Shown here: positions 1 through 8,495 of the stretch, in pieces
Layout: every line of letters starts with the position of its first letter
How positions within the stretch are numbered: the first letter of the stretch is position 1
Assembly: GCA_022448945.1 (NCBI GenBank)
Contig: JAKVCV010000002.1
Location: 62,001-126,000 of the forward strand
Direction of reading: 5' to 3'
Origin: Saprospiraceae bacterium
GTDB lineage: Bacteria > Bacteroidota > Bacteroidia > Chitinophagales > Saprospiraceae
Length of the DNA stretch: 64,000 nt
Position numbers and translations under genes: made by a program
The notes under the pieces: generated by a model
The model's database searches: none
Told to the model about the DNA's origin: nothing
The model's input: the letters and a program-made list of their open reading frames with translations, nothing else

Positions 1-1695
1 TATAATGGTGAAGTCTTCAACTTTAAAAACGTTCGGAAAATATTAGAACAGGAGGGCCATGTTTTTCAATCTGAGACAGATACAGAGGTAATTATACATT
101 CATTTCAGGCATGGGGGATGGATATGGTTCATCATTTCAGAGGTTTTTTTGCATTTGCAATATTTAATAAGGTTACACAAACATTAACTTTATGTCGTGA
201 TAGGGTAGGTGTTAAACCATTGTTTTGGTATTTGAAAGATGGTTTGTTTATGTTTGCTTCAGAATTGAAGGCTTTTCATCAGCATCCTAAATTTGATAAA
301 AGTATAGATACAAATGCTGTTTCTCTTTTCTTGCAACAGGGATATATTCATTACCCTCATTGCATATTTAAATATGCACATAAACTTGCTGCCGGTTCAT
401 TTATGCAAATAAATAGCAATCAGAATATAAAGAATGAAAAATATTGGGATATACAAAATGTATATAAAAATAGTTCTGTAAGTAAACAAAAAGAAGAGGA
501 ATTAGTAGAAGAGTTGGAATGTATTCTTACAGAGAGTTTTGAGCTAAGAATGATTTCAGATGTGCCTGTTGGTGCTTTTTTAAGTGGTGGGATAGATTCT
601 TCTTTAGTTACAGCGCTTTTACAAAAGAAACAGGGGCGTCAGTTAAAAACATTTACAATAGGATTCCATGAAGAAGAGTATAATGAAGCAAAACATGCTC
701 AAGCGGTAGCTAAACATTTAAATACAGAACATCATGAACTATATTGTTCAGAGAAGGACTTTGAAAAGGTAATTCCGTTATTACCAGAAATGTATGATGA
801 ACCATTTGGTGATAGTTCTAGTATTCCTACTTATTTGGTTTCTAAAATGGCCCGAGAAAAAGTTACTGTAAGTCTTTCTGCAGATGGTGGAGATGAAATA
901 TTCGGTGGTTATACCAAGTATGAGATCACACAAAATTTTTATCCAAAAGTTCAAAAAATGCCGTCCATTTTGCGCTCGATAATTGGAGGTTTTAGTTCAA
1001 AAATAAATCCCGTTTGGTTAGAGAAAAATAGTTCAAAAATACCTTTCCTAAGGAATTATAAAAATATAAGCAACAAGTTTCCTAAACTTATCAATGCTCT
1101 AGAAGCTGAAACTCAGCTTGATTTTTTCAATATTTCTTCTACATATATGTCTCAAAAGAAATTAAAGAAATTGTTTCCGTATTTTTGTGACCGGTATAAA
1201 AACAGTCATGATATACAGGCTAACCGCTTGATATCTTATTTAGGAATGGTAGACATAGACACTTATTTGGAAGGAGATATTATGACTAAGGTTGATCGTG
1301 CAACAATGTCTGTAGCTCTTGAAGGTAGAGAGCCTTTTTTAGACCACAAAATTATTGAATTTTCTATGCGTTTGGGTGATGAATTCAAAATTAAAGGAAA
1401 AGAAACAAAATATCTTCTTCGGAAAATCTTGTATAAAAGTGTTCCTAAGGAACTTATTGAACGTCCCAAACAAGGTTTTTCCATTCCTGTACAAAAGTGG
1501 TTGTTGAGTAGCCTGAAAGAGAACTTATTACATATGAAGGACGACTTTCATTTTATTCAGACATTCGAACTTGATAAAAATGAACTCAATATTATTATAG
1601 ATAATTTTATTGCTCAAAAGGGATATATAAATCCACATTTTATTTGGTTTTTATATACTCTACATCAATGGTATCTTCGTTGGATTAAAAATTAA
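1..1695 (+). CDS. asnB: Asparagine synthase (glutamine-hydrolysing), 5' end cut by window
   Basis: Transfers glutamine-derived ammonia to an ATP-activated aspartate, or to a sugar or peptide acid in cell-surface clusters. The frame is open from the first base. It begins with YNGEVFNF, a class II amidotransferase motif, so the gene starts upstream and the catalytic Cys2 and roughly 60 residues are missing from view. The ATP pyrophosphatase loop SGGIDSS is at 583-603, and the SADGGDEIFGGY segment that follows is typical of AsnB. The visible part is 564 residues, which fits a family length of about 620. Its neighbours (epimerase, secreted beta-helix protein) suggest a polysaccharide locus, where AsnB homologues often amidate uronic acids. 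That specific role is inference. An internal ATG at 118 is not the true start. Confidence 0.93.
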   Translation, partial: YNGEVFNFKNVRKILEQEGHVFQSETDTEVIIHSFQAWGMDMVHHFRGFFAFAIFNKVTQTLTLCRDRVGVKPLFWYLKDGLFMFASELKAFHQHPKFDKSIDTNAVSLFLQQGYIHYPHCIFKYAHKLAAGSFMQINSNQNIKNEKYWDIQNVYKNSSVSKQKEEELVEELECILTESFELRMISDVPVGAFLSGGIDSSLVTALLQKKQGRQLKTFTIGFHEEEYNEAKHAQAVAKHLNTEHHELYCSEKDFEKVIPLLPEMYDEPFGDSSSIPTYLVSKMAREKVTVSLSADGGDEIFGGYTKYEITQNFYPKVQKMPSILRSIIGGFSSKINPVWLEKNSSKIPFLRNYKNISNKFPKLINALEAETQLDFFNISSTYMSQKKLKKLFPYFCDRYKNSHDIQANRLISYLGMVDIDTYLEGDIMTKVDRATMSVALEGREPFLDHKIIEFSMRLGDEFKIKGKETKYLLRKILYKSVPKELIERPKQGFSIPVQKWLLSSLKENLLHMKDDFHFIQTFELDKNELNIIIDNFIAQKGYINPHFIWFLYTLHQWYLRWIKN

Positions 1696-1704
1696 ACTGA
1701 AGGG

Positions 1705-1736
1705 TTTTAAATAACATTAATAACTTTGTACATTTG
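1705..1736 (+). promoter_or_regulatory. Possible promoter for the epimerase gene
   Basis: Two overlapping matches to the Bacteroidota -7 element TAnnTTTG occur back to back: TAACTTTG (1721-1728) and TACATTTG (1729-1736). A weak TTTT at 1705-1708 lies 20 nt upstream of the second. This would give a short leader before the ATG at 1760. The -33 element is poor, so the call is tentative. Confidence 0.3.
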
Positions 1737-1759
1737 TAGTGGTCTTAAACCAATAACCT

Positions 1760-2749
1760 ATGTATGATATAGCTTACCATAGTGATTCGCTTGAAGATAA
1801 AACAATATTGATAACAGGTGCTGCCGGGTTTATTGGGTCTAATATTGTAGAATATTTGTTAAGGCATAGGGTAGGTAAAGTTATTGTTTTGGATAATTTA
1901 CTCACTGGTTTTAAAAGTAATGTTGATGTTTTTGCAGATTTCCCGAATTACCAATTCATTGAAGGCGACATTAGGAATTTAGAAACCTGTAAAAAGGCAT
2001 GTGAAGGGGTTGATATAATATGTCATCAGGCTGCACTTGGCTCGGTTCCCCGTTCTATTAAGGAACCATATGCTACAACTGGACACAATGTTGATGGCTT
2101 TGTAAACATGGTTTTTGCAGCAAAATATCATGGCATACGACGTTTTGTTTATGCTTCATCTTCTTCTGTTTATGGTGATGAGCCCAACTTGCCTAAAGTA
2201 GAAAACAGGATTGGGAAACCTTTATCTCCTTATGCAATTACTAAATTATCAAATGAGTTATTTGCAGATAATTTTGCTCATGTTTATGATATGGAGTTTA
2301 TTGGTTTTCGTTATTTTAATGTTTTTGGTCCCAGACAAAGTTCACAAGGGGCTTATGCTGCAGTAATACCTTTGTTTGTTGAAGCATGTATGAAAGATGG
2401 CATTGCTTATATTAATGGAGATGGAGGTCAAACACGTGATTTTACTTTTATTGAAAATGTTGTACAAGTGAATATAAAAGCCATGTTTACTAAGAATGCA
2501 GCTGCTTTGAACCAAGTATATAATGTAGGTTGTGGAGAACGATATACCATTTTGGAATTATTTCAGGGTATATGTAATTTAGCAGGTAAAACGGAAAAAA
2601 AACCTTTGTTTCAGGCGGCTCGTGAAGGGGATATCAGAGATTCACAGGCAGACATTTCAAAGGTTAAAAAACTTTTAGGTTATCATCCTACAATTGACTT
2701 AATGAAGGGGCTAAAGCTTACGTTAGATTATTTTAAAGAGTTGACCTAG
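1760..2749 (+). CDS. NAD-dependent epimerase/dehydratase, UDP-GlcNAc 4-epimerase (WbpP) type
   Basis: Extended short-chain dehydrogenase/reductase of 329 residues. Members interconvert UDP-GlcNAc and UDP-GalNAc, or the corresponding uronic acids, for surface polysaccharide synthesis in the cytoplasm. The Rossmann glycine motif is G20-x2-G23-x2-G26. The catalytic Ser lies in the SSSS run at 133-136, and the pair Tyr158-x3-Lys162 is present. The segment FNVFGPRQSSQGAYAAVIP closely resembles the WbpP/TviC branch, which is why I prefer that over GalE, RmlB or a dehydratase. It lies 64 bp after asnB and 6 bp before the beta-helix gene, so the three are probably co-transcribed. The exact sugar cannot be read from the sequence. 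Confidence 0.87.
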   Translation: MYDIAYHSDSLEDKTILITGAAGFIGSNIVEYLLRHRVGKVIVLDNLLTGFKSNVDVFADFPNYQFIEGDIRNLETCKKACEGVDIICHQAALGSVPRSIKEPYATTGHNVDGFVNMVFAAKYHGIRRFVYASSSSVYGDEPNLPKVENRIGKPLSPYAITKLSNELFADNFAHVYDMEFIGFRYFNVFGPRQSSQGAYAAVIPLFVEACMKDGIAYINGDGGQTRDFTFIENVVQVNIKAMFTKNAAALNQVYNVGCGERYTILELFQGICNLAGKTEKKPLFQAAREGDIRDSQADISKVKKLLGYHPTIDLMKGLKLTLDYFKELT

Positions 2750-2755
2750 TAATAT

Positions 2756-4522
2756 ATGCGCTTAACGATTAGTATATTTTTTTTCTTTTTTGTTGGCTCT
2801 GTTATGTCCCAGACGCTTTCTCAAAATAGATCTGTAGATTGGACGCTTGCAGGTCTACGTATCGATACAAGTTTTAATCTTCAAGTTGTCGATATGCAAT
2901 CTTTAGGTGTTTTTGATGATGGTTTTACGGCCAATGATTCTATTATTACAAATTTTATAGATACTTTTTCCGGGATAGGAGCAATTTTAGATTTTCCTCC
3001 TGGAGATTTTTTATTTAATACAAGTATAGTTCTTCCAAGTAATTATATTATAAAAGGAAAAGGAGCAGATTCGACAATTTTTTTAATGGATCTAGGGGGA
3101 AGTGGTAATGCTATTGTTATTTCAGGTTTTTCCACATCCGATACAACTGCATTTGTTCAATCTGTTAGTTTAGGGGATAATCATATTGTAGTCTATGATT
3201 CTTCTGGTTTTCAAGAAGGTGATTGGGTACGAATTATTCAATATGATTTAGATTTAGTTACTTCATCATGGGCAGAGGGGACTGTTGGACAAATTGTTCA
3301 AATTGACAGTATTTCAAATAATAATATATGGCTGCAATCTCCATTAAGAATGGATTTTGATATATCTAGGAATCCCTATATTAAAAGGATAATTCCTCGT
3401 AATAATATTGGAATAGAGTGTCTAAAAATAATGAGATTAGATGATACTGCGCCTCAACAGTCGTCTAATTTATCTTTTCGTTATGCTGTTAATTGTTGGG
3501 TTAAAGGTATTGAATCTGATAATTGCACTTTTTCACATATAAAAGGCGAATTTTGTTCGAATTTATATATTGCTCAATCTTATTTCCATCATGCTTTCGA
3601 TTATGGTGGTGGTGGACGAGGATATGGAGTTGTTTTTCAGTTTACCACGGGTGAGAGTTTGGCTGAAGATAATATTTTTAAGCATTTGAGGCATTCAATT
3701 TTAGTACAGGCTGGTGCTAATGGGAATGCTTTTGCTTATAATTATTCTTTGGATCCTTATTGGTCTTCTGTACCCAATGATGCAGCAGGGGATATTGTTT
3801 TACATGGCAATTATGTTTATTCAAATTTGTTTGAGCAGAATATTTGTAGAAATATTGTAATTGATAATTCTCATGGTCCCAATGGTCCTTATAATACTTT
3901 TTTCAGAAATCGTTCAGAAGGATACGGCATTTTTTTTTCTGCTAATAATTCACCTAATCAAAACTTTATTGGTAATGAGATAACAAATACGAGCTTCCCT
4001 TATAGCCTTGTAAATTACACTATACTCGGAACAGGACATTTTATTTATGGGAATAACAATAAAGGAACTATTACACCAGCTGGAACACAATCTTTACCAG
4101 ATTTATCTTATGCTTATACGGTTAAACCAGATTTTATTCCTTTAATTCAATGGGCAAAAATTGGAACACCTAATCCTTTAGGAACTTCTGATATTCCAGC
4201 TAAAACCAGATATATTAATAATTCTATCTTTAGTTCTTCTTGTAATAATATTTACACTTATACACCAACATTTGATAAGAATAATTTTTCAAGTGTTTTC
4301 CCAAATCCTTTTTATGATGTTTTGTATATAGAATCTCAGCAAGGTCTTGATAAGATTTTTTTATTTAATGCATTAGGTGTTCAACTTGAATTATTTAATA
4401 TAAATGATACCATTATTAAATTGGATCTTAAAAATTTTGCTTCGGGTATATATTTTGTCGGAATGAAATTTACTGATGGTAGTTCATTAACTCGAAGGGT
4501 TGTTAAATTAAATGCGTTTTAA
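2756..4522 (+). CDS. Secreted right-handed beta-helix (pectate-lyase-like) protein with T9SS sorting domain
   Basis: 588 residues with an N-terminal signal peptide (hydrophobic core about 3-18, cut near SQT). The segment after about residue 50 resembles the start of pectate-lyase-3 type beta-helices (GAILDFPPGDFLF, then YIIKGKGADSTIF). Short Asn/Gly-rich repeats typical of a solenoid follow through the middle. The last 80 residues, beginning SVFPNPFYD and ending in a GIYFVGM...RRVVKL pattern, are a type A T9SS C-terminal sorting domain, so the protein should be exported across the outer membrane and released or anchored. No catalytic residues can be assigned by eye. It could be a polysaccharide lyase, a hydrolase or a non-catalytic surface protein. 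Its place directly after asnB and the epimerase suggests it acts on the polymer made there (inference). Confidence 0.8.
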   Translation: MRLTISIFFFFFVGSVMSQTLSQNRSVDWTLAGLRIDTSFNLQVVDMQSLGVFDDGFTANDSIITNFIDTFSGIGAILDFPPGDFLFNTSIVLPSNYIIKGKGADSTIFLMDLGGSGNAIVISGFSTSDTTAFVQSVSLGDNHIVVYDSSGFQEGDWVRIIQYDLDLVTSSWAEGTVGQIVQIDSISNNNIWLQSPLRMDFDISRNPYIKRIIPRNNIGIECLKIMRLDDTAPQQSSNLSFRYAVNCWVKGIESDNCTFSHIKGEFCSNLYIAQSYFHHAFDYGGGGRGYGVVFQFTTGESLAEDNIFKHLRHSILVQAGANGNAFAYNYSLDPYWSSVPNDAAGDIVLHGNYVYSNLFEQNICRNIVIDNSHGPNGPYNTFFRNRSEGYGIFFSANNSPNQNFIGNEITNTSFPYSLVNYTILGTGHFIYGNNNKGTITPAGTQSLPDLSYAYTVKPDFIPLIQWAKIGTPNPLGTSDIPAKTRYINNSIFSSSCNNIYTYTPTFDKNNFSSVFPNPFYDVLYIESQQGLDKIFLFNALGVQLELFNINDTIIKLDLKNFASGIYFVGMKFTDGSSLTRRVVKLNAF

Positions 4523-4556
4523 TCTTGTTTTCTTAAAAATATATATAACAGAAATT

Positions 4557-4955
4557 ATGAGTAAACTATATGTCCCAAACGAAATATTAAGGGTGTTTAA
4601 AGAATATTATCCTGATGTAAATCTTAATGATGTCGAGTGGGGCTGGGAAGTTCCTGCAAAAATATATGAGGCTTCTTTTGACAATGGCGAAGTTGAATTT
4701 GAAGTTGAAATAACAGTTACAGGTCATGTGTTGTTGTCTGAGGTTTCAATGGAATTAGAAGATGTGCCTCCAATTGTTATTAATTCAGCTAATCAGGTCT
4801 TTGAAGATCACAGTATAGAGGAAGCGGATATGATACAATATAGCAATGGAGATATTTCATATGAACTTGCCATGAAATGTGCTAGTTCTGGAGAAGAGTT
4901 TGAGGCTCATTTTAGGGATGATGGAATGTTTTTGGCAAAAGGATATGATCTTTAA
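4557..4955 (+). CDS. PepSY-like domain protein, no signal peptide
   Basis: 132 residues from the chosen ATG; an upstream in-frame ATG at 4512 overlaps the previous gene and would add a poorly conserved leader. The pattern GWE...YEASFDNGEVEFEVEIT...GHVL and its weaker second copy (about 75-132) match the PepSY-like (beta-lactamase-inhibitor-like) fold common in Bacteroidota, apparently as a tandem pair. Most relatives are exported, but this one has no signal peptide or membrane segment and is acidic. Role unknown. It is convergent with recG. Confidence 0.6.
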   Translation: MSKLYVPNEILRVFKEYYPDVNLNDVEWGWEVPAKIYEASFDNGEVEFEVEITVTGHVLLSEVSMELEDVPPIVINSANQVFEDHSIEEADMIQYSNGDISYELAMKCASSGEEFEAHFRDDGMFLAKGYDL

Positions 4956-4999
4956 GTGTTTTATGACAATTTTTGAATTATAGAATTAATCAAATTCAA

Positions 5000-7108
5000 C
5001 TAACTAATTAAACCAAATCCATGCGTTTTTTGTGTACTTTTAAGATGGTTTAAGATGGGGCTGTTTTCTGGTTTTTCTAACTTCGGGTCATTGGCCAGTA
5101 TTTCTTTCGCTATATTTCTGGCAGAGCGTAAAATTTCAGCATCCTGAACAATATTAGCTAATTTGAAATTTAGGATCCCCGATTGTTGAGTTCCTTCAAT
5201 ATTACCAGGCCCTCTTAATTTAAGATCTGCCTCAGAAATTTTGAAGCCATCTGTCGTTTGTACCATAGTTTCCATTCTAAATCTTCCATCTGCTGAAAGC
5301 TTAAAACCAGTCATTAAAATACAAAATGCATCACCTCCACCTCTACCTACTCTTCCACGTAGTTGATGTAATTGAGCCAATCCGAAACGTTCGGCATTTT
5401 CAATTATCATCATACTTGCATTGGGTACATTTACTCCAACCTCAATAACAGTTGTAGCCATTAGAATTTGAGTTTCTCCACGTGCAAAACGATCCATTTC
5501 AATTTTTTTATCAGCAGGCTTTTGACGTCCGTGTACTATAGAAATTTGATAATCGGGACGAGGGAACTCCCTTAACATTACTTCATATCCTTCCATCAAA
5601 TCTTTAACTTCACTTAAGCCTTCATATTCAGATTCTTCAATCAATGGGTATACTATATAAACCTGATGTCCCTTTGCAATTTCGCGTTTCATTTGTCCAA
5701 ATGTCCACAACCGTTGACTCTCAAACTTATGATAAGTAGTAATAGGTTTTCTGCCCGGAGGCATTTCGTCAATTATAGAAACATCTAAATCACCGTATGC
5801 TGTCATTGCGAGTGTTCTGGGAATAGGTGTCGCGGTCATTACTAAAATATGAGGAGGGTTAGTCACATTTTTACGCCACATCTTTGAGCGTTGAACAACA
5901 CCAAAACGGTGCTGTTCATCAACAACTACTAGACCGAGGTTTTTAAAAATTACAGGATCTTCAATCAGAGCATGAGTGCCAATTAGTATATCAATTTCTC
6001 CTGTTTCTAGACTTTCAAGTAATGCCTTTCGTTTTTTTCCTTTGATGGTTCCTGTTAGGATTTCTATTTTGAGATCTAAACCCTTTGCCATTTCTAGAAT
6101 AGAATTAAAGTGTTGTTGAGCAAGAATTTCTGTAGGGGCCATTAATGCTGTTTGGTAGCCATTGTCTAAAGCAATAAGAAGACACATAAAGGCTACAATA
6201 GTTTTTCCGCTGCCTACATCGCCTTGAAGGAGCCTGTTCATCTGATGACCTGTACTCAAGTCATAACGGATTTCTTTGATTACACGTTTTTGAGCATTTG
6301 TAAGTTCAAATGCAAGATTGTTGTTGTAAAATTCATTGAAATTCTCACCGATTGTATTAAAAACAAAACCGCGAATGCCTGTTCTTTTTTGTTGTTTGCT
6401 TTGTAAAATCCTCAGTTGTAGAAAAAAGAATTCTTCAAACTTTATTCGGTTCTGGGCCATATTATATTGAACCTTATTGCGCGGAAAGTGAATGCCCATC
6501 CAGGCATGGTAACGTTCAGGTAGCCTTAGTCGTTCTAACAAGTATTTAGGCATGGATTCAGGGATAAGGTTGCGCTGTGGATGAATTTTCACAAACAAGT
6601 TTTTTATGATCAATGCTAGTCCCTTGGAGTCCAGACGTCTGGTTTTTAGTTTTTCTGTAGAATGGTATACTGGCTCAAGTGTAGAAGCATTAACTTTCTT
6701 TTCCTCAGTAAGAAGCGTGATTTCAGGATGTACAATACTTAATTTCTTATTATATATGGACGGTTTTCCGTATACAATATATTCCTTACCTACTTGTAAG
6801 TTTTGAACCCAGCTTAATCCTTTGAACCAGGTTAGTTCAATACTGCCGGAATCATCACGAAAAATTGCAGTCATTCTTCGTTTTCTTCCTGCTCCAATGC
6901 TATTTATACGTCTGAGAATCCCTTTTATTTGTACATATTCACTATCGTTTATTATGTCTTTGATTTTGTGGAATCGGGTCTTGTCCACATAGCGGAAAGG
7001 GTAGTGTTGTAGCAATTGGAAATAGGTAAAAATACCCAATTCTTTCTTGAGTGCATCTGCGCGCGCTGTACCAACTCCTTTTAAATACTCTATAGATGTA
7101 TTTAGCAT
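5000..7108 (-). CDS. recG: ATP-dependent DNA helicase RecG
   Basis: 702 residues, the usual RecG length. It unwinds and reverses stalled replication forks and branched recombination intermediates. The N-terminal wedge/OB domain (about 1-230) precedes two helicase lobes. Walker A reads GDVGSGKT, motif II is the RecG-specific DEQHRFG, and motif III is MTATPIPRTLAMT. Motif VI (QLRGRVGRG) and the C-terminal TRG-like region are also present. It is divergent from map across a 393-bp spacer that carries a repeated 17-nt sequence. Confidence 0.97.
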   Translation of the reverse strand: MLNTSIEYLKGVGTARADALKKELGIFTYFQLLQHYPFRYVDKTRFHKIKDIINDSEYVQIKGILRRINSIGAGRKRRMTAIFRDDSGSIELTWFKGLSWVQNLQVGKEYIVYGKPSIYNKKLSIVHPEITLLTEEKKVNASTLEPVYHSTEKLKTRRLDSKGLALIIKNLFVKIHPQRNLIPESMPKYLLERLRLPERYHAWMGIHFPRNKVQYNMAQNRIKFEEFFFLQLRILQSKQQKRTGIRGFVFNTIGENFNEFYNNNLAFELTNAQKRVIKEIRYDLSTGHQMNRLLQGDVGSGKTIVAFMCLLIALDNGYQTALMAPTEILAQQHFNSILEMAKGLDLKIEILTGTIKGKKRKALLESLETGEIDILIGTHALIEDPVIFKNLGLVVVDEQHRFGVVQRSKMWRKNVTNPPHILVMTATPIPRTLAMTAYGDLDVSIIDEMPPGRKPITTYHKFESQRLWTFGQMKREIAKGHQVYIVYPLIEESEYEGLSEVKDLMEGYEVMLREFPRPDYQISIVHGRQKPADKKIEMDRFARGETQILMATTVIEVGVNVPNASMMIIENAERFGLAQLHQLRGRVGRGGGDAFCILMTGFKLSADGRFRMETMVQTTDGFKISEADLKLRGPGNIEGTQQSGILNFKLANIVQDAEILRSARNIAKEILANDPKLEKPENSPILNHLKSTQKTHGFGLIS

Positions 7109-7223
7109 AAAACATTAGAAATAAAAGTGTAAAAATTCATCTAAGATACTTTATAGTAATGGACTTAGGGCGCCAATTAATAAAACTATAGAAATATGAA
7201 TACATATTTGCAATATACAAAAA

Positions 7224-7231
7224 CAAAGATA
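7224..7231 (-). promoter_or_regulatory. Candidate -7 element for recG
   Basis: On the minus strand this reads TATCTTTG, the strongest form of the Bacteroidota TAnnTTTG element. Transcription would begin near 7217, giving a leader of about 110 nt. A -33 element is not clear; TTG triplets lie 15 and 23 nt upstream. Confidence 0.4.
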
Positions 7232-7248
7232 AGAAATGGAATGTTTCA

Positions 7249-7271
7249 ATAATTCAACAGAACTGAATTAT
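7249..7271. repeat. Perfect 8-bp inverted repeat containing copy 1 of a 17-nt direct repeat
   Basis: Arms ATAATTCA (7249-7256) and TGAATTAT (7264-7271) flank the 7-nt spacer ACAGAAC. The inner 17 nt (7253-7269) recur exactly at 7438-7454. The element lies about 32-54 bp upstream of the predicted recG start point, where an operator could act. Function is inferred only from position and symmetry. Confidence 0.6.
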
Positions 7272-7417
7272 AGTAATTTCTATAGAAAATATTTTCTGGA
7301 TAGATATCTTTTTATTAGTCAACTTGTTTTATTTAGGAGAGTAATTATTATATAAATTACAATTAAATCAATTCATAAAATTATAAGCAAAATCTTTACT
7401 ATTGATTTTGGAATCCT

Positions 7418-7425
7418 TATTTTTG
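7418..7425 (+). promoter_or_regulatory. Candidate -7 element for map
   Basis: TATTTTTG matches TAnnTTTG and lies 77 bp before the map ATG. No -33 element stands at the right distance, so support is weak. The second 17-nt repeat starts 12 bp downstream. Confidence 0.3.
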
Positions 7426-7437
7426 TTATTACTAATT

Positions 7438-7454
7438 TTCAACAGAACTGAATT
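7438..7454. repeat. Copy 2 of the 17-nt direct repeat
   Basis: An exact copy of 7253-7269 (begins TTCAACAGAAC, ends TGAATT). Here the flanks do not extend the dyad beyond TTCA/TGAA, so conservation covers the spacer as well as the arms. It sits near the predicted map transcription start. Confidence 0.6.
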
Positions 7455-7501
7455 TTTATTATCTCTTATAATTTAATTCATTCCTAAAGAATTTATCAAA
7501 A

Positions 7502-8302
7502 ATGTCTGATCAGCCAATAATCTATAAAACAAGAGAGGAAATTGAACTCATGAGGAAAAGTGCTCAACTGGTATCTAAAACCTTAGGGTTGATAGCAGAG
7601 CATATAGAACCAGGTGTTACTTCATTATATTTGGATAAATTAGCTGAAGAATATATACGTGATAATGGTGGGGTGCCAGGATTTTTGGGGTTGTATGATT
7701 TCCCCAATACATTATGTATGTCTCCAAATGCCCAGGTAGTTCATGGAATTCCTAATGATACTCCATTGCAAAATGGAGATATCTTGTCTGTTGATTGCGG
7801 TGTATTAATGAATGGTTTTTATGGTGATCACGCTTATACTTTCGAAGTAGGTGAAGTCGCTCCTGAAGTTTCAAAGTTGTTGGAAATCACTAAAAAAAGT
7901 CTTTATTTGGGTATAGAACAGTGTAAAGCAGGAAATAGAATTGGTGATATCGGTTATGCTATACAGACGTACACTGAAAAGCATGGTTATGGTGTTGTTA
8001 AAGAGCTGGTAGGCCACGGACTGGGTCGTATAATGCATGAAGAACCACAGGTCCCTAATTATGGAAGGAGAGGACGCGGCAAATTGTTGAAAAATGGCTT
8101 GGTATTAGCTATTGAGCCTATGATTAATCTGGGGACTGCAAGGATTAGGCAGTTAAAAGATGGCTGGACTATTTTAACAAAAGATGGGCAACCATCTGCT
8201 CATTTTGAACATGATGTAGCAATTATTGATGGTAAACCTGACATCCTTTCTACTTTTGATTTTGTTGATGCAGCCCTTGCTAAGAAAAAAGCTAACACGT
8301 AG
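7502..8302 (+). CDS. map: Type I methionine aminopeptidase
   Basis: 266 residues. Removes the initiator methionine from nascent cytosolic proteins with a two-metal centre. The ligands are visible in order: Asp in SVDCGVLMNG, Asp in YGDHAYTF, His in GHGLGRIMHEEP, Glu in AIEPMIN and Glu in FEHDVAI. There is no N-terminal zinc-finger extension, so it is the short type I form. In many Bacteroidota map lies next to secY; here it stands alone, followed by an lptF/G-type gene. Confidence 0.97.
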   Translation: MSDQPIIYKTREEIELMRKSAQLVSKTLGLIAEHIEPGVTSLYLDKLAEEYIRDNGGVPGFLGLYDFPNTLCMSPNAQVVHGIPNDTPLQNGDILSVDCGVLMNGFYGDHAYTFEVGEVAPEVSKLLEITKKSLYLGIEQCKAGNRIGDIGYAIQTYTEKHGYGVVKELVGHGLGRIMHEEPQVPNYGRRGRGKLLKNGLVLAIEPMINLGTARIRQLKDGWTILTKDGQPSAHFEHDVAIIDGKPDILSTFDFVDAALAKKKANT

Positions 8303-8376
8303 ATACTTTTTGTTTGTAACTTCAATGCTTTTTTAATTGTTAATAATATGATGCATATTACTAAAATTAAGCTAAA

Positions 8377-8435
8377 AGTAATTTGAGAAATTACTGATTC
8401 ATACGCTTTTTGTATCTTTATGGAATAGAGATACA
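8377..8435. other. Two hairpins between map and the permease gene
   Basis: AGTAATTT-GAG-AAATTACT (8377-8395) is a perfect 8-bp stem with a 3-nt loop. TGTATCT (8411-8417) pairs with AGATACA (8429-8435). An additional ATTACT at 8357-8362 could compete for AGTAAT. No strong T-run follows, so a classical terminator for map is uncertain. A leader structure for the downstream gene is equally possible. Confidence 0.35.
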
Positions 8436-8495
8436 TTTATTAAGTAATATTTTGTTCCTCTAATATGTTTTTTCTTTTTAACATTTCACTTTCTT

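Larger units (their letters stand above)
7109..7501. other. Divergent recG-map intergenic region
   Basis: 393 bp without a plausible gene. It holds candidate promoters in both directions and two exact copies of a 17-nt sequence (7253-7269 and 7438-7454), the first inside a perfect 8-bp inverted repeat. These are listed separately. The rest is plain A/T-rich sequence. Confidence 0.7.
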
